Assembly: GCA_964562985.1 (NCBI GenBank)
Contig: CAZLWE010000046.1
Span: forward strand, 1-26,803
Direction of reading: 5' to 3'
Source: SHLQ01 sp964562985
GTDB lineage: Bacteria; Actinomycetota; Acidimicrobiia; Acidimicrobiales; SHLQ01
Length of the DNA stretch: 26,803 nt
Of the stretch, positions 1 through 8,048 are shown piece by piece; positions within the stretch are counted from its first letter, which is position 1, and each line of letters starts with the position of its first letter. The position numbers were made by a program, and so were the translations under genes. The notes below the pieces were generated by a model. That model was not told the DNA's origin. It ran no database searches and was given only the letters and a program-made list of their open reading frames with translations.

Positions 1-1205
1 GTGAAGCCGCGGTTCTGTCGCTTCCACGAGACTTGCTGGTCGAAGTTCCCGGCGGAACCACGACACGGATCAATGCGACCCAAGCGGTCGGAGGTCTCGA
101 CTCACTAATCTCCACCGTCGACGCCAATTTCGAAATTCCCGTCAATCATTTCGTCGTCGCGGATTTCGCCAGTTTCTCCGAAGTCGTCGAGATCGTTGGC
201 GGAGTGCCGGTGAATTTCCCATTCCCGACACGTGATCGCGGTTCGGGTCTGACGGTCGATGCGGGGTGTTGGGCGCTCGATGGCGGCGAAGCGCTCGCCT
301 ATGTCCGTGCTCGTTCCATCGAGGAGTTCATCGATGGAGAATGGGTCCCATTGGCCGCGGTGTCCCCCGACCTTGCCCGCATCGAGCGCCAACAGGAATT
401 TATGGCTCTCGCACTTGAGCAGGTGTTGTCGGTCGCACGATCCGACATTTCTCGAATCAGTGAATTTATTGACGCCGGTTCGCAGGCGGTCCAACTCGAC
501 GAGAACCTAACGCCTGGCGACATGCTCGACCTCGCGGCAGCATTCGCGGATTACGACACTTCTGCCCTTGAGGTTTCGACCCTGCCCGTGGCTGCGTTGT
601 TTTCCGCAGACGGTCTGTACCAGGGCGAGCAGTTCATCGAAGCCGACGCGGCTGACCTTTTGCCGTTCTTCCAGGGCGTTGCCACCTCCGTACGTCCGGG
701 CGACGTGCAGCTCCTGGTCGACACCGGTGATGCTCGCCACATCGAGGAATTGCGGGAACGAGGATTTGTGGCCGAGACACTTGAGCGGACCCATGATGGT
801 TCGACTCGAGTCTTCCTTGGCCCAAATGATCGCGACGCGGCGCTCTTGGTGACGCGCTATCTCGAGTCGGTGCCGACGATCGAGGTCATCGCCGAGCCCG
901 GTGTTCGCCTCGCGATCGGTCCGGATTTCTCTGGAATTCGGCAATTTCCTCGTCCGGTAGCCGACATCGAGCCCGGCCTCGATGCGGAATTACGGCGATT
1001 CGCACAGTCCCAGGCACCCGCCACAACAGCCGAGCCGTCCGTCACGTCGATTGTCCCAACGACGGTTGTTCCTCTACCCTCGACAAGTAGTGCGGCGACC
1101 GCTGAGTCAAACGACTCAACGACAGCGACGGGACGTCCTTCTACCGTGGTGGTTCGTGGACGGCCACCGGTCGGCGCGAGCTGCTCACCTACGGGTGGCC
1201 AATAA
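1..1205 (+). CDS. LytR-CpsA-Psr (LCP) family glycopolymer ligase, 5'-truncated
   Basis: LCP proteins are membrane-anchored extracytoplasmic enzymes that transfer undecaprenyl-linked glycopolymers to peptidoglycan (arabinogalactan in mycobacteria). The reading frame is open from the window edge (first full codon at base 3), so the N-terminal membrane anchor and part of the LCP domain are missing. Visible LCP signatures are SLPRDLLVEVPG at the edge, then RINATQAVGG, the VVADFASFSEVVEIVGGVPV segment and LDGGEALAYVRARS. These match the conserved Arg/Asp core that binds the lipid pyrophosphate. After the LCP core comes a region resembling the LytR C-terminal domain (about PGDVQLLVDTGDARHIEEL onwards), then a Thr/Ser/Pro-rich low-complexity tail that probably spans the wall. 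The stop is at 1203-1205, 12 nt before the next gene, so the two are probably co-transcribed. Family call is firm; the specific polymer substrate is unknown. Confidence 0.88.
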   Translation, partial: EAAVLSLPRDLLVEVPGGTTTRINATQAVGGLDSLISTVDANFEIPVNHFVVADFASFSEVVEIVGGVPVNFPFPTRDRGSGLTVDAGCWALDGGEALAYVRARSIEEFIDGEWVPLAAVSPDLARIERQQEFMALALEQVLSVARSDISRISEFIDAGSQAVQLDENLTPGDMLDLAAAFADYDTSALEVSTLPVAALFSADGLYQGEQFIEADAADLLPFFQGVATSVRPGDVQLLVDTGDARHIEELRERGFVAETLERTHDGSTRVFLGPNDRDAALLVTRYLESVPTIEVIAEPGVRLAIGPDFSGIRQFPRPVADIEPGLDAELRRFAQSQAPATTAEPSVTSIVPTTVVPLPSTSSAATAESNDSTTATGRPSTVVVRGRPPVGASCSPTGGQ

Positions 1206-1209
1206 GGAG
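1204..1209 (+). promoter_or_regulatory. Shine-Dalgarno site of ugd (AAGGAG)
   Basis: AAGGAG overlaps the LCP stop codon and ends 8 nt before the ATG at 1218. It fixes the ugd start and shows that this internal operon gene uses a classical ribosome binding site, unlike the leaderless-looking starts elsewhere in the window. Confidence 0.75.
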
Positions 1210-1217
1210 ACAATTTC

Positions 1218-2516
1218 ATGGCAGTGACGGAACTTCCCTCAACCTCGCGAATCGCGGTGATTGGTACGGGGTATGTGGGTCTAACAACGGGGGCGTGTTT
1301 CGCTGAGCTAGGGCACGACGTGCTGTGCGCTGACATCAAGCCGGAGATAGTGGACTCGTTGAAGAAAGGCGAGATTCCAATTCACGAGGATGGATTGGAA
1401 TCGATTGTTCGAGAGAACATGAAGGCTGGCCGGCTCGACTTTGTGTTGGGAGCCGAGAACGCGGTGAAGGACCGCGAGTTTGTCTATTTGTGTGTGCCGA
1501 CCCCGCAGGGTGCCGATGGCCGAGCTGACCTGTCTTATGTCGAAGCCGCTGCACGCGAGATTGCACCCCATTTGGATCGTGGCGCGGTCGTCGTGAATAA
1601 GTCGACGGTTCCGGTCGGATCAACGCTGTTGGTCGAGCGAGCAATGCAGCGCCGTGACGTGCACGTGGTTTCGAACCCGGAGTTTTTGCGTGAGGGTTCG
1701 GCAGTAAGCGACTTTTTGAATCCTGATCGTGTGGTCATCGGTGCCGACGATCGCGGCGCGGCGTCGCGTGTCGCGGCGTTGTATCTGGGTGTGCGAGCTC
1801 CGATTCTCATTACGGACCCCGCGTCGGCCGAGACCTGTAAGTACGCAGCGAACGCATTCCTGGCGACCAAGATCAGCTTCGCGAACGCGGTCGCTGCCGT
1901 CTGTGAAGCAGCCGGCGCAGATGTTGCTGACGTATTGATGGGCATCGGCTACGACAGCCGAATCGGTCACCATTTCCTTCGTCCCGGCCCAGGATGGGGT
2001 GGTTCCTGTTTCCCGAAGGACACCAAAGCAATGATCGGCATCGCCGAAGACGTTGGCTATGACTTCGCGTTTCTCAAGGGTGTCATCGAAGTCAACGAGC
2101 AGCAGTTTGATCGAGTGGTCAACAAGATCACTTTGGCGGCTGGTGACAATCTCGATGGCGTCAACGTCGGCGTCCTGGGCTTGACCTTCAAAGCCGGTAC
2201 CGATGACATGCGCGACTCGCCAGCGATCGAGATTACGCAGCGTCTCGTCAACGCAGGCGCTCAGGTTCGTGCGTACGACCCGGTGGGCAAGGAATGCCCG
2301 ATTCCTGAGGTTGAGGTGTGCGATGACGCCTATGCGGCTGCTGAGGACGCCGAGGTTTTGGCGATTCTCACCGAGTGGGACGAGTTCAAGTTCGTCGATC
2401 TCGACAAGCTCGCTGAAACAATGGCCAACAAGCACATCGTCGATGCTCGCAACCTATTGGATCGTGGAGCGGTTCGCCGCCGTGGCTTCACCTATCAGGG
2501 AATTGGGCGTAGCTAA
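1218..2516 (+). CDS. ugd: UDP-glucose 6-dehydrogenase
   Basis: Oxidises UDP-glucose to UDP-glucuronate with two NAD+ in the cytoplasm, feeding surface polysaccharide synthesis. The 432-residue length is normal for the family. The N-terminal Rossmann motif GTGYVG is at residues 16-21. The catalytic cysteine lies in the classic GWGGSCFPKD motif (C264). The C-terminal UDP-binding part contains GLTFKAGTDDMRDSPA, also diagnostic. The ATG at 1218 is chosen because of a strong Shine-Dalgarno just upstream. The TAA stop shares its last base with the ATG of the next gene (TAATG), so translation is probably coupled. That neighbour uses the UDP-glucuronate made here. A GDP-mannose dehydrogenase is the only realistic alternative, and the decarboxylase next door argues against it. 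Confidence 0.95.
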   Translation: MAVTELPSTSRIAVIGTGYVGLTTGACFAELGHDVLCADIKPEIVDSLKKGEIPIHEDGLESIVRENMKAGRLDFVLGAENAVKDREFVYLCVPTPQGADGRADLSYVEAAAREIAPHLDRGAVVVNKSTVPVGSTLLVERAMQRRDVHVVSNPEFLREGSAVSDFLNPDRVVIGADDRGAASRVAALYLGVRAPILITDPASAETCKYAANAFLATKISFANAVAAVCEAAGADVADVLMGIGYDSRIGHHFLRPGPGWGGSCFPKDTKAMIGIAEDVGYDFAFLKGVIEVNEQQFDRVVNKITLAAGDNLDGVNVGVLGLTFKAGTDDMRDSPAIEITQRLVNAGAQVRAYDPVGKECPIPEVEVCDDAYAAAEDAEVLAILTEWDEFKFVDLDKLAETMANKHIVDARNLLDRGAVRRRGFTYQGIGRS

Positions 2517-3454
2517 TGGCTCGGGTCGTTGTAACGGGCGGGGCAGGGTTCCTTGGTTCACACCTCGGCGATGCGTTGCTGGATCGTGGTGATGAGGTCG
2601 TCGCCGTCGACAACTTGGTGACAGGCGATACTCGCAATATTGAACACAACTTTGGTCGGTCGGGGTTCAGCTTCGTCGAAGCTGATGTATCGAACTATCT
2701 CTGGGTTCCCGGGGATGTCGACGTCGTGATGCATTTTGCGTCGCCAGCGTCGCCGATCGACTACCTCGAGATGCCGATCCAAACCCTCAAGGTTGGATCG
2801 TTGGGGACGCACAACAGTCTTGGACTTGCGAAGGCGAAGGGCGCGAAGTTCTTCATGGCCTCGACCTCCGAGGTCTATGGCGACCCATTGGTGCACCCGC
2901 AGACCGAACAATATTGGGGCAACGTGAACCCGGTTGGGCCACGAGGTGTATATGACGAGGCCAAGCGGTTCTCGGAGGCAATGACGATGGCATATCACAC
3001 CCATCACGGCCTCGACACCCGCATCGTTCGCATCTTCAACACCTACGGCCCACGCATGCGCCCCAACGACGGCCGAGTCGTGTCGAACTTCATCGTCCAA
3101 GCGCTCCAAGGCCAGGACCTCACTATTTACGGTGATGGTTCCCAGACCCGGTCGTTTACCTATGTCGAGGATGAGATTCGCGGTTTCTTGGCCCTGCTCG
3201 ACTCCGACATTCACGATCCGGTGAATGTTGGCAACCCGAATGAGTTCACGATCAGCCAGCTCGCGGAAATGGTGACCGAGCTCATCGACACCGATTCGAA
3301 AGTTACCTACCACGACCTTCCTGTCGATGACCCCATGCAACGCAAGCCCGACATCACCAAAGCTCGAGAACAACTCGGCTGGGAACCGGTCGTGCAATTG
3401 CGCGAGGGCCTCGGACATACCATCAAGTACTTCCAGGAACTCCTCGAGGGCTAA
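2516..3454 (+). CDS. uxs: UDP-glucuronate decarboxylase (UDP-xylose synthase)
   Basis: An extended short-chain dehydrogenase/reductase that decarboxylates UDP-glucuronate to UDP-xylose via a bound NAD+ and a 4-keto intermediate. The 312-residue protein begins with the NAD-binding GGAGFLG motif (residues 8-14). It has the UXS-typical segments ASPASPIDYLEMPIQTLK, STSEVYGDP and an active-site YxxxK (Y146, K150), followed by RIFNTYGPRM and YGDGSQTRSFTYVED. It overlaps ugd by one base, so the pair is a dedicated UDP-Glc to UDP-GlcA to UDP-Xyl module. Downstream glycosyltransferase genes are the likely users of the xylose donor. Other dehydratases or epimerases (dTDP-glucose dehydratase, GalE) share the fold, but the ASPASP and YGDPLVHPQTE segments favour UXS. 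Confidence 0.93.
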   Translation: MARVVVTGGAGFLGSHLGDALLDRGDEVVAVDNLVTGDTRNIEHNFGRSGFSFVEADVSNYLWVPGDVDVVMHFASPASPIDYLEMPIQTLKVGSLGTHNSLGLAKAKGAKFFMASTSEVYGDPLVHPQTEQYWGNVNPVGPRGVYDEAKRFSEAMTMAYHTHHGLDTRIVRIFNTYGPRMRPNDGRVVSNFIVQALQGQDLTIYGDGSQTRSFTYVEDEIRGFLALLDSDIHDPVNVGNPNEFTISQLAEMVTELIDTDSKVTYHDLPVDDPMQRKPDITKAREQLGWEPVVQLREGLGHTIKYFQELLEG

Positions 3455-3511
3455 AGCTGAATTCATGCGGGCTTGAGGTCTGGATGGAGGCCCCGGGCAC
3501 CTGCACACGAC

Positions 3512-3517
3512 TACGCT
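3512..3517 (+). promoter_or_regulatory. Candidate leaderless promoter -10 (TACGCT)
   Basis: TACGCT fits the actinobacterial TANNNT -10 consensus and ends 9 nt before the ATG at 3527, so transcription would start at or next to the start codon. No Shine-Dalgarno is visible before that ATG. It would be an internal promoter after uxs. Confidence 0.45.
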
Positions 3518-3526
3518 GCATCACGG

Positions 3527-4513
3527 ATGCAGATCTTCTACCTGAGTAATCGCCCTCAAGTTTTCTCACAGACGTGGGCCTATGTGAGCCATCACATGCC
3601 GTGGATCACCGAGGCTGTCGTGGTGGCGCCCGCAGCGACGCATGCGAGGTTCGACGCGAATGTGTCCGTGCGTCTCGTCGACGAGAGCGAACTAAGTGGA
3701 ATGAGCACGTCCGAGCTCGGCTCACTCGACCACGTGCAGCGCAACGTGACGCTTCGTCGGGCGGCGGTCGCAGCGGACCTTCTCGACGACACGTTCCTGC
3801 TATCCGACGATGACTACCGGCCAATGAAGCCCGTGCCACAGTCGTTCTTCATCGGGCCCGCAGGCGATGTTGGCTACTACTTTCACGACCTCCCGTCATG
3901 GCCTGGGGATTCAACCGACTACGACGCAGCACAACATGTGACGAGCGAAGTGTTGGGCTACCTTGGGGCGCCTCGCCGGGCGTACGGCTCCCACATGCCG
4001 CAACTAATTCGGCGCGATATCTGGGACGCGGCTTTCAGGCACTTCGACGAGTTGCGCGACGACCAGCTCGTCGATGAGTGGAGCCTGTATTTCAACATCG
4101 GTCAGTGGCAGTTTCCGGACCGGTTCGATGAGCCACGCCCCTATGAAACCATGTGCTGGCCTCCGCGCCTCCACGAGTTCGCCATGTGGATTCGTCCTCC
4201 CGCGTATTCGTTCGAGAACTTCTACCCGGAGTTCTATGAGGCCGAAAATCTCTTTCATGGCATCCCGCTAGGCCTGGATGTGAGCAACGTTGGGCGACAT
4301 AGCGTCGAGAAGCTCCTGCGATGGTCCGAGCTCGGTCGCCGCGCCGAACGCCTCGACTTCGATCCGGCGATCTTTGACCCGTGGACCAAACAACACCCTG
4401 GCCGCGCTTTGGTGTTTCGTGCGCTGCGCCAGGTTCGTTGGGCCCAAGGGCACCTGGCGATCGGGGATCGACAACGTCTCGGGCAACTCTCCGAGCGTCT
4501 CGATGATCGGTGA
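3527..4513 (+). CDS. Stealth-like putative sugar-phosphate transferase / glycosyltransferase
   Basis: A 328-residue soluble protein with no signal peptide or membrane segment. I read it as a distant relative of Stealth-type capsule sugar-phosphate transferases. LLSDDDYRPMKP (acidic triplet at residues 94-96) parallels their FNDDMF motif. SHMPQLIRRDIWDAAFRHF (from residue 155) parallels the Stealth conserved region 3 pattern, which begins with HMP. The usual N-terminal conserved region 1 (VYTWVDGSD-like) is absent; the protein begins directly with MQIFYLSNRPQVFSQTW. A longer TTG start at 3473 is possible, but residue similarity and a -10-like element favour 3527. The stop overlaps the next gene's ATG by one base. 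Neighbours make UDP-xylose and transfer sugars, so a role in polymer assembly fits. The biochemical activity is not established. Confidence 0.5.
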   Translation: MQIFYLSNRPQVFSQTWAYVSHHMPWITEAVVVAPAATHARFDANVSVRLVDESELSGMSTSELGSLDHVQRNVTLRRAAVAADLLDDTFLLSDDDYRPMKPVPQSFFIGPAGDVGYYFHDLPSWPGDSTDYDAAQHVTSEVLGYLGAPRRAYGSHMPQLIRRDIWDAAFRHFDELRDDQLVDEWSLYFNIGQWQFPDRFDEPRPYETMCWPPRLHEFAMWIRPPAYSFENFYPEFYEAENLFHGIPLGLDVSNVGRHSVEKLLRWSELGRRAERLDFDPAIFDPWTKQHPGRALVFRALRQVRWAQGHLAIGDRQRLGQLSERLDDR

Positions 4514-5616
4514 TGAAGGTCGCGTACTCACTCACACAGTGCGCACACAGCGTTCCGGGCGGAACCGCCGTTTCGGCACTGGAACTGCGCAGCGCCCTTC
4601 TCGAACACCGTGAGGGTGGAGCTGGCCCGATCGAGATCGTGGCCGTTGGAGCCCAGCGGGGAAAGGCACCCGCGCCGCTGAGCGTCCCCGAACCGGCCGC
4701 CTGGTACCCCATGCCATATCCGGTTCTCTACGACGTATGGAACCGTACTGAACGAGGTGGGGTCGAACGCTTAGTGCCCGACGCTGACGTGATCCACATC
4801 ACCTTGGGGTTCTGCCCGGTTCGTCAGCGGATCCCTCAGGTGTGCACGGTGCACGATATGTTTCCGTATTCCCATCCGGAGGTGCTGACCCCTCGCGGCG
4901 CCAAAGTCCTAACCGCAGGCCTCCAGCGAGTCTTTGAGCGTGCCGACCTGATCGCAACCCCTTCCCAGGCAAGTGCTGATGAGATCGTGTCGCGAAGTGG
5001 AATCTCGTCCGATCGGGTGCGCGTCGTTCCGTGGGGGGCGACCCCGCAGACGTTCTCCGACGGTCAGCTCGAGAAGGTTCGCGATCGGCTGGGGTTGCCC
5101 GATGCGTTCGTGATGTTCGCTGGCACGCTCGAACCTCGCAAAAATCTCGACGTGCTGTTGCAAGCGCTGAACAAAGAAGAAAGCGACGCACATCTCGTCA
5201 TCGCTGGACCGGCTGGCTGGGGCGAGATCGGACAGCGGGTGGCTCAAAGCACGTCCGATCGTCTCCACGTGCTCGGTTCGATTCCGCGGGAGGACCTCCT
5301 CGCCGTAATGACGTTGGCGCGCGCGTTGTGTATGCCGAGCCTTGCAGAAGGTTTCGGACTCCCCGCCGTCGAAGCGATGGCCCAAGGGACGCCGGTTATC
5401 CACAGCGATTGCAATGCGCTCGCCGAAGTCGTCGGTGATTGTGGCCAACAGGTGGCGGGCGATGACGTCGAAGGCTGGTCCATGGCCATGGGGGAGTTCT
5501 GCGCGGATGCGGCCCGATCGGGCGAACTCGGACAACGTGGCTTGGCGCGAGCCGCGCGATTCACATGGGCTCATTCCGCGAGCGCCATGAGCGCTGTCTA
5601 CGAGGAACTGCGGTGA
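4513..5616 (+). CDS. GT4-family glycosyltransferase
   Basis: A retaining GT-B glycosyltransferase of the GT4 type, about 367 residues, probably cytoplasmic and acting on a lipid-linked glycan. The N-terminal half carries VCTVHDMFPYSHPE and ADLIATPSQASADEI, typical of mannosyltransferase-like members. The C-terminal donor-binding half has FAGTLEPRKNLDVLLQA and the hallmark SLAEGFGLPAVEAMAQGTPV, which holds the E-x7-E pair contacting the nucleotide sugar. The ATG at 4513 overlaps the TGA of the preceding gene (TGATG); a GTG at 4510 is an alternative that adds one residue. The next gene overlaps its stop. Donor and acceptor cannot be read from sequence. GDP-mannose is common in this subgroup, while UDP-xylose is suggested by the neighbours. 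Confidence 0.85.
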   Translation: MKVAYSLTQCAHSVPGGTAVSALELRSALLEHREGGAGPIEIVAVGAQRGKAPAPLSVPEPAAWYPMPYPVLYDVWNRTERGGVERLVPDADVIHITLGFCPVRQRIPQVCTVHDMFPYSHPEVLTPRGAKVLTAGLQRVFERADLIATPSQASADEIVSRSGISSDRVRVVPWGATPQTFSDGQLEKVRDRLGLPDAFVMFAGTLEPRKNLDVLLQALNKEESDAHLVIAGPAGWGEIGQRVAQSTSDRLHVLGSIPREDLLAVMTLARALCMPSLAEGFGLPAVEAMAQGTPVIHSDCNALAEVVGDCGQQVAGDDVEGWSMAMGEFCADAARSGELGQRGLARAARFTWAHSASAMSAVYEELR

Positions 5617-6701
5617 CCGAGTTGCTTCCCGATACCCCCTCTGTCTATCTCGCTGCTGGGACCGCGACAGGTGCTGGAACATCGGTCGCGCTCATCGAGG
5701 CGTGTCGCACCCTGTCGACCCAGGTCCGCGACGGTCGAGTCGCGCGGGCCACCGTTCACCTGCCAGATGGAGCGGACTCGGCCGCGGCCGCGGCCGATGG
5801 TCTATCCCTTTTTCAAACGGGTCGCTGGGGAGCGCTGTCCGCAGAAGTCGCCCCTCGTGCTGCCTGCGATATCTACATCGGCTTCGCCGATCGCCTACCG
5901 GTGGCGTCCAACTCCAAACAGTTTCGAGTCATGGTGGTCCAGAACCCCCATCTCTATGAGTCTTCGGATGCCCCGTCGCTCGGCACGCTCGGACGCAAGG
6001 TGCGCACGCTCTGGGCCCGGTATTCAGCGAGGCGAGCGGACCTGGTGGTCTGCTCCACCGCAGCCAGCCGTAAAGCGCTACTGGCTGCAATTCCAGCTGT
6101 TGAGGCTGAGCGGGTCGTCGTGCGGCCGATTCGGCCCGTTACCTCCGCGTCCACGGAGGACGTCACCTCTACCATTCAACAGATCCTGTTGCTCGGAGAC
6201 CTCTACGCGTACAAGCGATTCGATGTGGCGTTGGATGGAATTACCACATGGGTGCATGCGCGTTCTGGGGTCGAAACGATTCGCGTCGTGCATTGCGGCA
6301 GCCCACAAGATGAGCAAGGCTCGAGCGATTTCGACGCCGCGGTGGCCCGGGCACGTTCTGCCGGAGTCGTCGTCGACGTGCGAGGAGCGGTCGATCACGA
6401 CGAGGCGATGCAGGTCCTGGCGCATTCCGATGTCTTGCTCTCCGCATCCGAGGTTGAGACACAAGGACTCACCATCATCGAGGCCCTCGCTGTCGGAGTT
6501 CCCGTCGTCGCCCGTGGCATTGCGCCTGTTATCGATGTGGCCGGAGATGCGGTGGTTGCCTTTCCCGTCGATGGTGGCGCCCAAGAGATCGCTTCGGGTC
6601 TCCGAGGTATCGAGAGTCAGTCTGTTCGCCGGGAGCTCGTCGCGCGAGGGCGTGAACGCGTGCAGGCCCCCGCAGGGTGGAACCTGTTGCCCGATCGCTG
6701 A
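5613..6701 (+). CDS. Glycosyltransferase, GT-B fold (GT4-like)
   Basis: A 362-residue GT-B-type glycosyltransferase, more divergent than its neighbours. Recognisable parts are VVQNPHLYESSD and ADLVVCSTAASRKALL in the acceptor half. The donor half has ILLLGDLYAYKRFDVALDGI and SASEVETQGLTIIEALAVGVPVVAR, containing the E-x7-E motif. The GTG at 5613 is chosen because it overlaps the previous stop (GTGA), the coupling typical of this operon. The in-frame ATG at 5565 would force a 52-nt overlap. An alanine-rich stretch (SAAAAADG) lies at GC-rich bases near 5780-5795. The C-terminus is short, ending just after the last helix. Probably acts with the other two GT4 genes on one polymer; the sugar is unknown. 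Confidence 0.78.
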   Translation: MTELLPDTPSVYLAAGTATGAGTSVALIEACRTLSTQVRDGRVARATVHLPDGADSAAAAADGLSLFQTGRWGALSAEVAPRAACDIYIGFADRLPVASNSKQFRVMVVQNPHLYESSDAPSLGTLGRKVRTLWARYSARRADLVVCSTAASRKALLAAIPAVEAERVVVRPIRPVTSASTEDVTSTIQQILLLGDLYAYKRFDVALDGITTWVHARSGVETIRVVHCGSPQDEQGSSDFDAAVARARSAGVVVDVRGAVDHDEAMQVLAHSDVLLSASEVETQGLTIIEALAVGVPVVARGIAPVIDVAGDAVVAFPVDGGAQEIASGLRGIESQSVRRELVARGRERVQAPAGWNLLPDR

Positions 6702-6732
6702 AAAAACGAACTGGATCACGGGTTGTCAGCTC

Positions 6733-6738
6733 TATAGT
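6733..6738 (+). promoter_or_regulatory. Candidate leaderless promoter -10 (TATAGT)
   Basis: TATAGT is a near-consensus -10 hexamer ending 8 nt before the GTG at 6747. No Shine-Dalgarno is present in the 45-nt gap after the previous stop. This suggests a separate leaderless transcript for the WbuB-like gene. Confidence 0.6.
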
Positions 6739-6746
6739 GGCCGGGC

Positions 6747-7967
6747 GTGAAAATCCAGGTCCTCTGTCCGCATTTTGAGCCCGACAGCGCCCCGACGGGC
6801 GAGTTCATGAGCGCAATCGTGAACAACCTGGGCGAACGCGGTCACGAACTACATGTCGTCACCGCCCTTCCGTGGTATCGACACCATGCAATCGAGCCTG
6901 GCTGGGGTGGCAAGCCCGTCCAGGTTGAGCAACGTAGTTGGGGAAAGATCACCCGGGTTCATCCCTTTCCGACGGACAAGACCAACATTCCGGCGCGAGC
7001 TGCAGCCTTTGGTGGTTTCACCGCGATCGGTCTCGCAACGGCGTTAACCACGCGTTTCTCTCCCGACATCGTGTTTGCGATGTCACCTCCGATGTCTTTG
7101 GGACTCTCCGGCTGGATGGCGGCGAAACGGCACCGAGTGCCCTTCGTGTTCAACATCCAAGATGTGTTCCCCGACGTAGCGATCGAAACCGGAACAATCA
7201 CCAACCCTTCGGTGATCAAGGCAGCGAAGCGTTTGGAAAAGTTCGTATACGACAACTCCGACGTCGTTACCGTCTTGAGCGAAGAGATGCGTCGCAACGT
7301 TGAGGGGAAGTCGAGTTCCGAGACGGAGATCATTCCGAACTTCGTCGACATCGCGTCGTTTAACCCACAACCAATCGAGAATTCGTATCGAAAAGAGTTC
7401 GGGCTCGAGGGCAAGAGGGTCGTGATGTATTGCGGCAACGTCGGGTTCTCACAATCCATCGAACTGCTCGCTGATTCGGCTCGGGAGCTCGCTCATCTCG
7501 ACGACGTGGTGTTTGTGGTGAACGGTGGTGGTTCGGCAATAGGGGAGGTACATCGTCGCGCTGCGGGGCTCGACAACTTCCGGGTGATCCCCTATCAGCC
7601 CGTGGAACGGGTGCCTGAAGTTCTTGCCGCAGCCGATGTGCATGTCATTCCGCTTCGCAAAGGCTTGGCGTGGTCGAGTGTGCCGTCCAAGTTGTACAAG
7701 ATTCTCGCGGTGGAACGCCCGGTCGTGGCCAGTGTGGACGAAGGTACCGAAGTGGGGCGCGTCGTGGTTGATGCGGGCGCCGGCTTCTCGGTTCCGCCTG
7801 ACGTCGCAGCGCCGATGACCGAGCGTCTCGCGGTGCTCCTCGAGGACCCGGAGATGCGCTCGGAAATGGGGCGCAACGGTCGACGCTGGGTCGAGCAGTG
7901 GACCACGCCAGCGCGCGCCGCCAAGCAATATGAGGACGTCTTTAGTCGATTGATCGGCCCCGGATAA
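6747..7967 (+). CDS. WbuB/WcaI-like GT4 glycosyltransferase
   Basis: A 406-residue GT-B glycosyltransferase of the WbuB/WcaI subgroup, enzymes that add N-acetylfucosamine or related sugars to lipid-linked O-antigen or exopolysaccharide repeats. Diagnostic stretches are CPHFEPDSAPTGEFM near the start, FAMSPPMSLGLSGWMAAKRHRVPFVFNIQDVFPD, and SDVVTVLSEEMRRN. IIPNFVD, VMYCGNVGFSQSIELL and SSVPSKLYKILAVERPVVASVDEGTEV follow; the last holds the donor-site acidic residue region. The GTG at 6747 gives the expected MKIQVLCPHF N-terminus and sits 8 nt after a TATAGT hexamer, so the gene may have its own leaderless promoter. It is the last gene of the first polysaccharide block. Exact sugar specificity is not readable. 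Confidence 0.87.
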   Translation: MKIQVLCPHFEPDSAPTGEFMSAIVNNLGERGHELHVVTALPWYRHHAIEPGWGGKPVQVEQRSWGKITRVHPFPTDKTNIPARAAAFGGFTAIGLATALTTRFSPDIVFAMSPPMSLGLSGWMAAKRHRVPFVFNIQDVFPDVAIETGTITNPSVIKAAKRLEKFVYDNSDVVTVLSEEMRRNVEGKSSSETEIIPNFVDIASFNPQPIENSYRKEFGLEGKRVVMYCGNVGFSQSIELLADSARELAHLDDVVFVVNGGGSAIGEVHRRAAGLDNFRVIPYQPVERVPEVLAAADVHVIPLRKGLAWSSVPSKLYKILAVERPVVASVDEGTEVGRVVVDAGAGFSVPPDVAAPMTERLAVLLEDPEMRSEMGRNGRRWVEQWTTPARAAKQYEDVFSRLIGPG

Positions 7968-8034
7968 GAAAACGACTCATTAACAGGTTCTAAGAGCATC
8001 CCGGGGGTGCCTGAGTTATTGGGCTCGGAGTGGC

Positions 8035-8040
8035 TACTAT
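8035..8040 (+). promoter_or_regulatory. Candidate leaderless promoter -10 (TACTAT)
   Basis: TACTAT ends 8 nt before the GTG at 8049, the same geometry as at 6733. It sits in the 81-nt gap between two plus-strand genes. It decides the start of the downstream gene: with transcription beginning near 8047-8049, the upstream in-frame GTG at 8007 cannot be used. Confidence 0.55.
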
Positions 8041-8048
8041 TACCTGCC

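Noticed and set aside
2558..3508. Minus-strand 316-residue frame opposite uxs
   Set aside because: Antisense shadow of a clearly identified gene. Long antisense frames are expected in high-GC DNA.
3473..3526. TTG start extending the Stealth-like protein by 18 residues
   Set aside because: The added residues (MRSGWRPRAPAHD...) look like translated leader, and the ATG at 3527 has a -10-like element at leaderless spacing.
7996..8010. GCATCCC-G-GGGGTGC as a terminator after the WbuB-like gene
   Set aside because: The loop would be a single base, one pair is G-T, and no T-run follows, so it is too weak to call.
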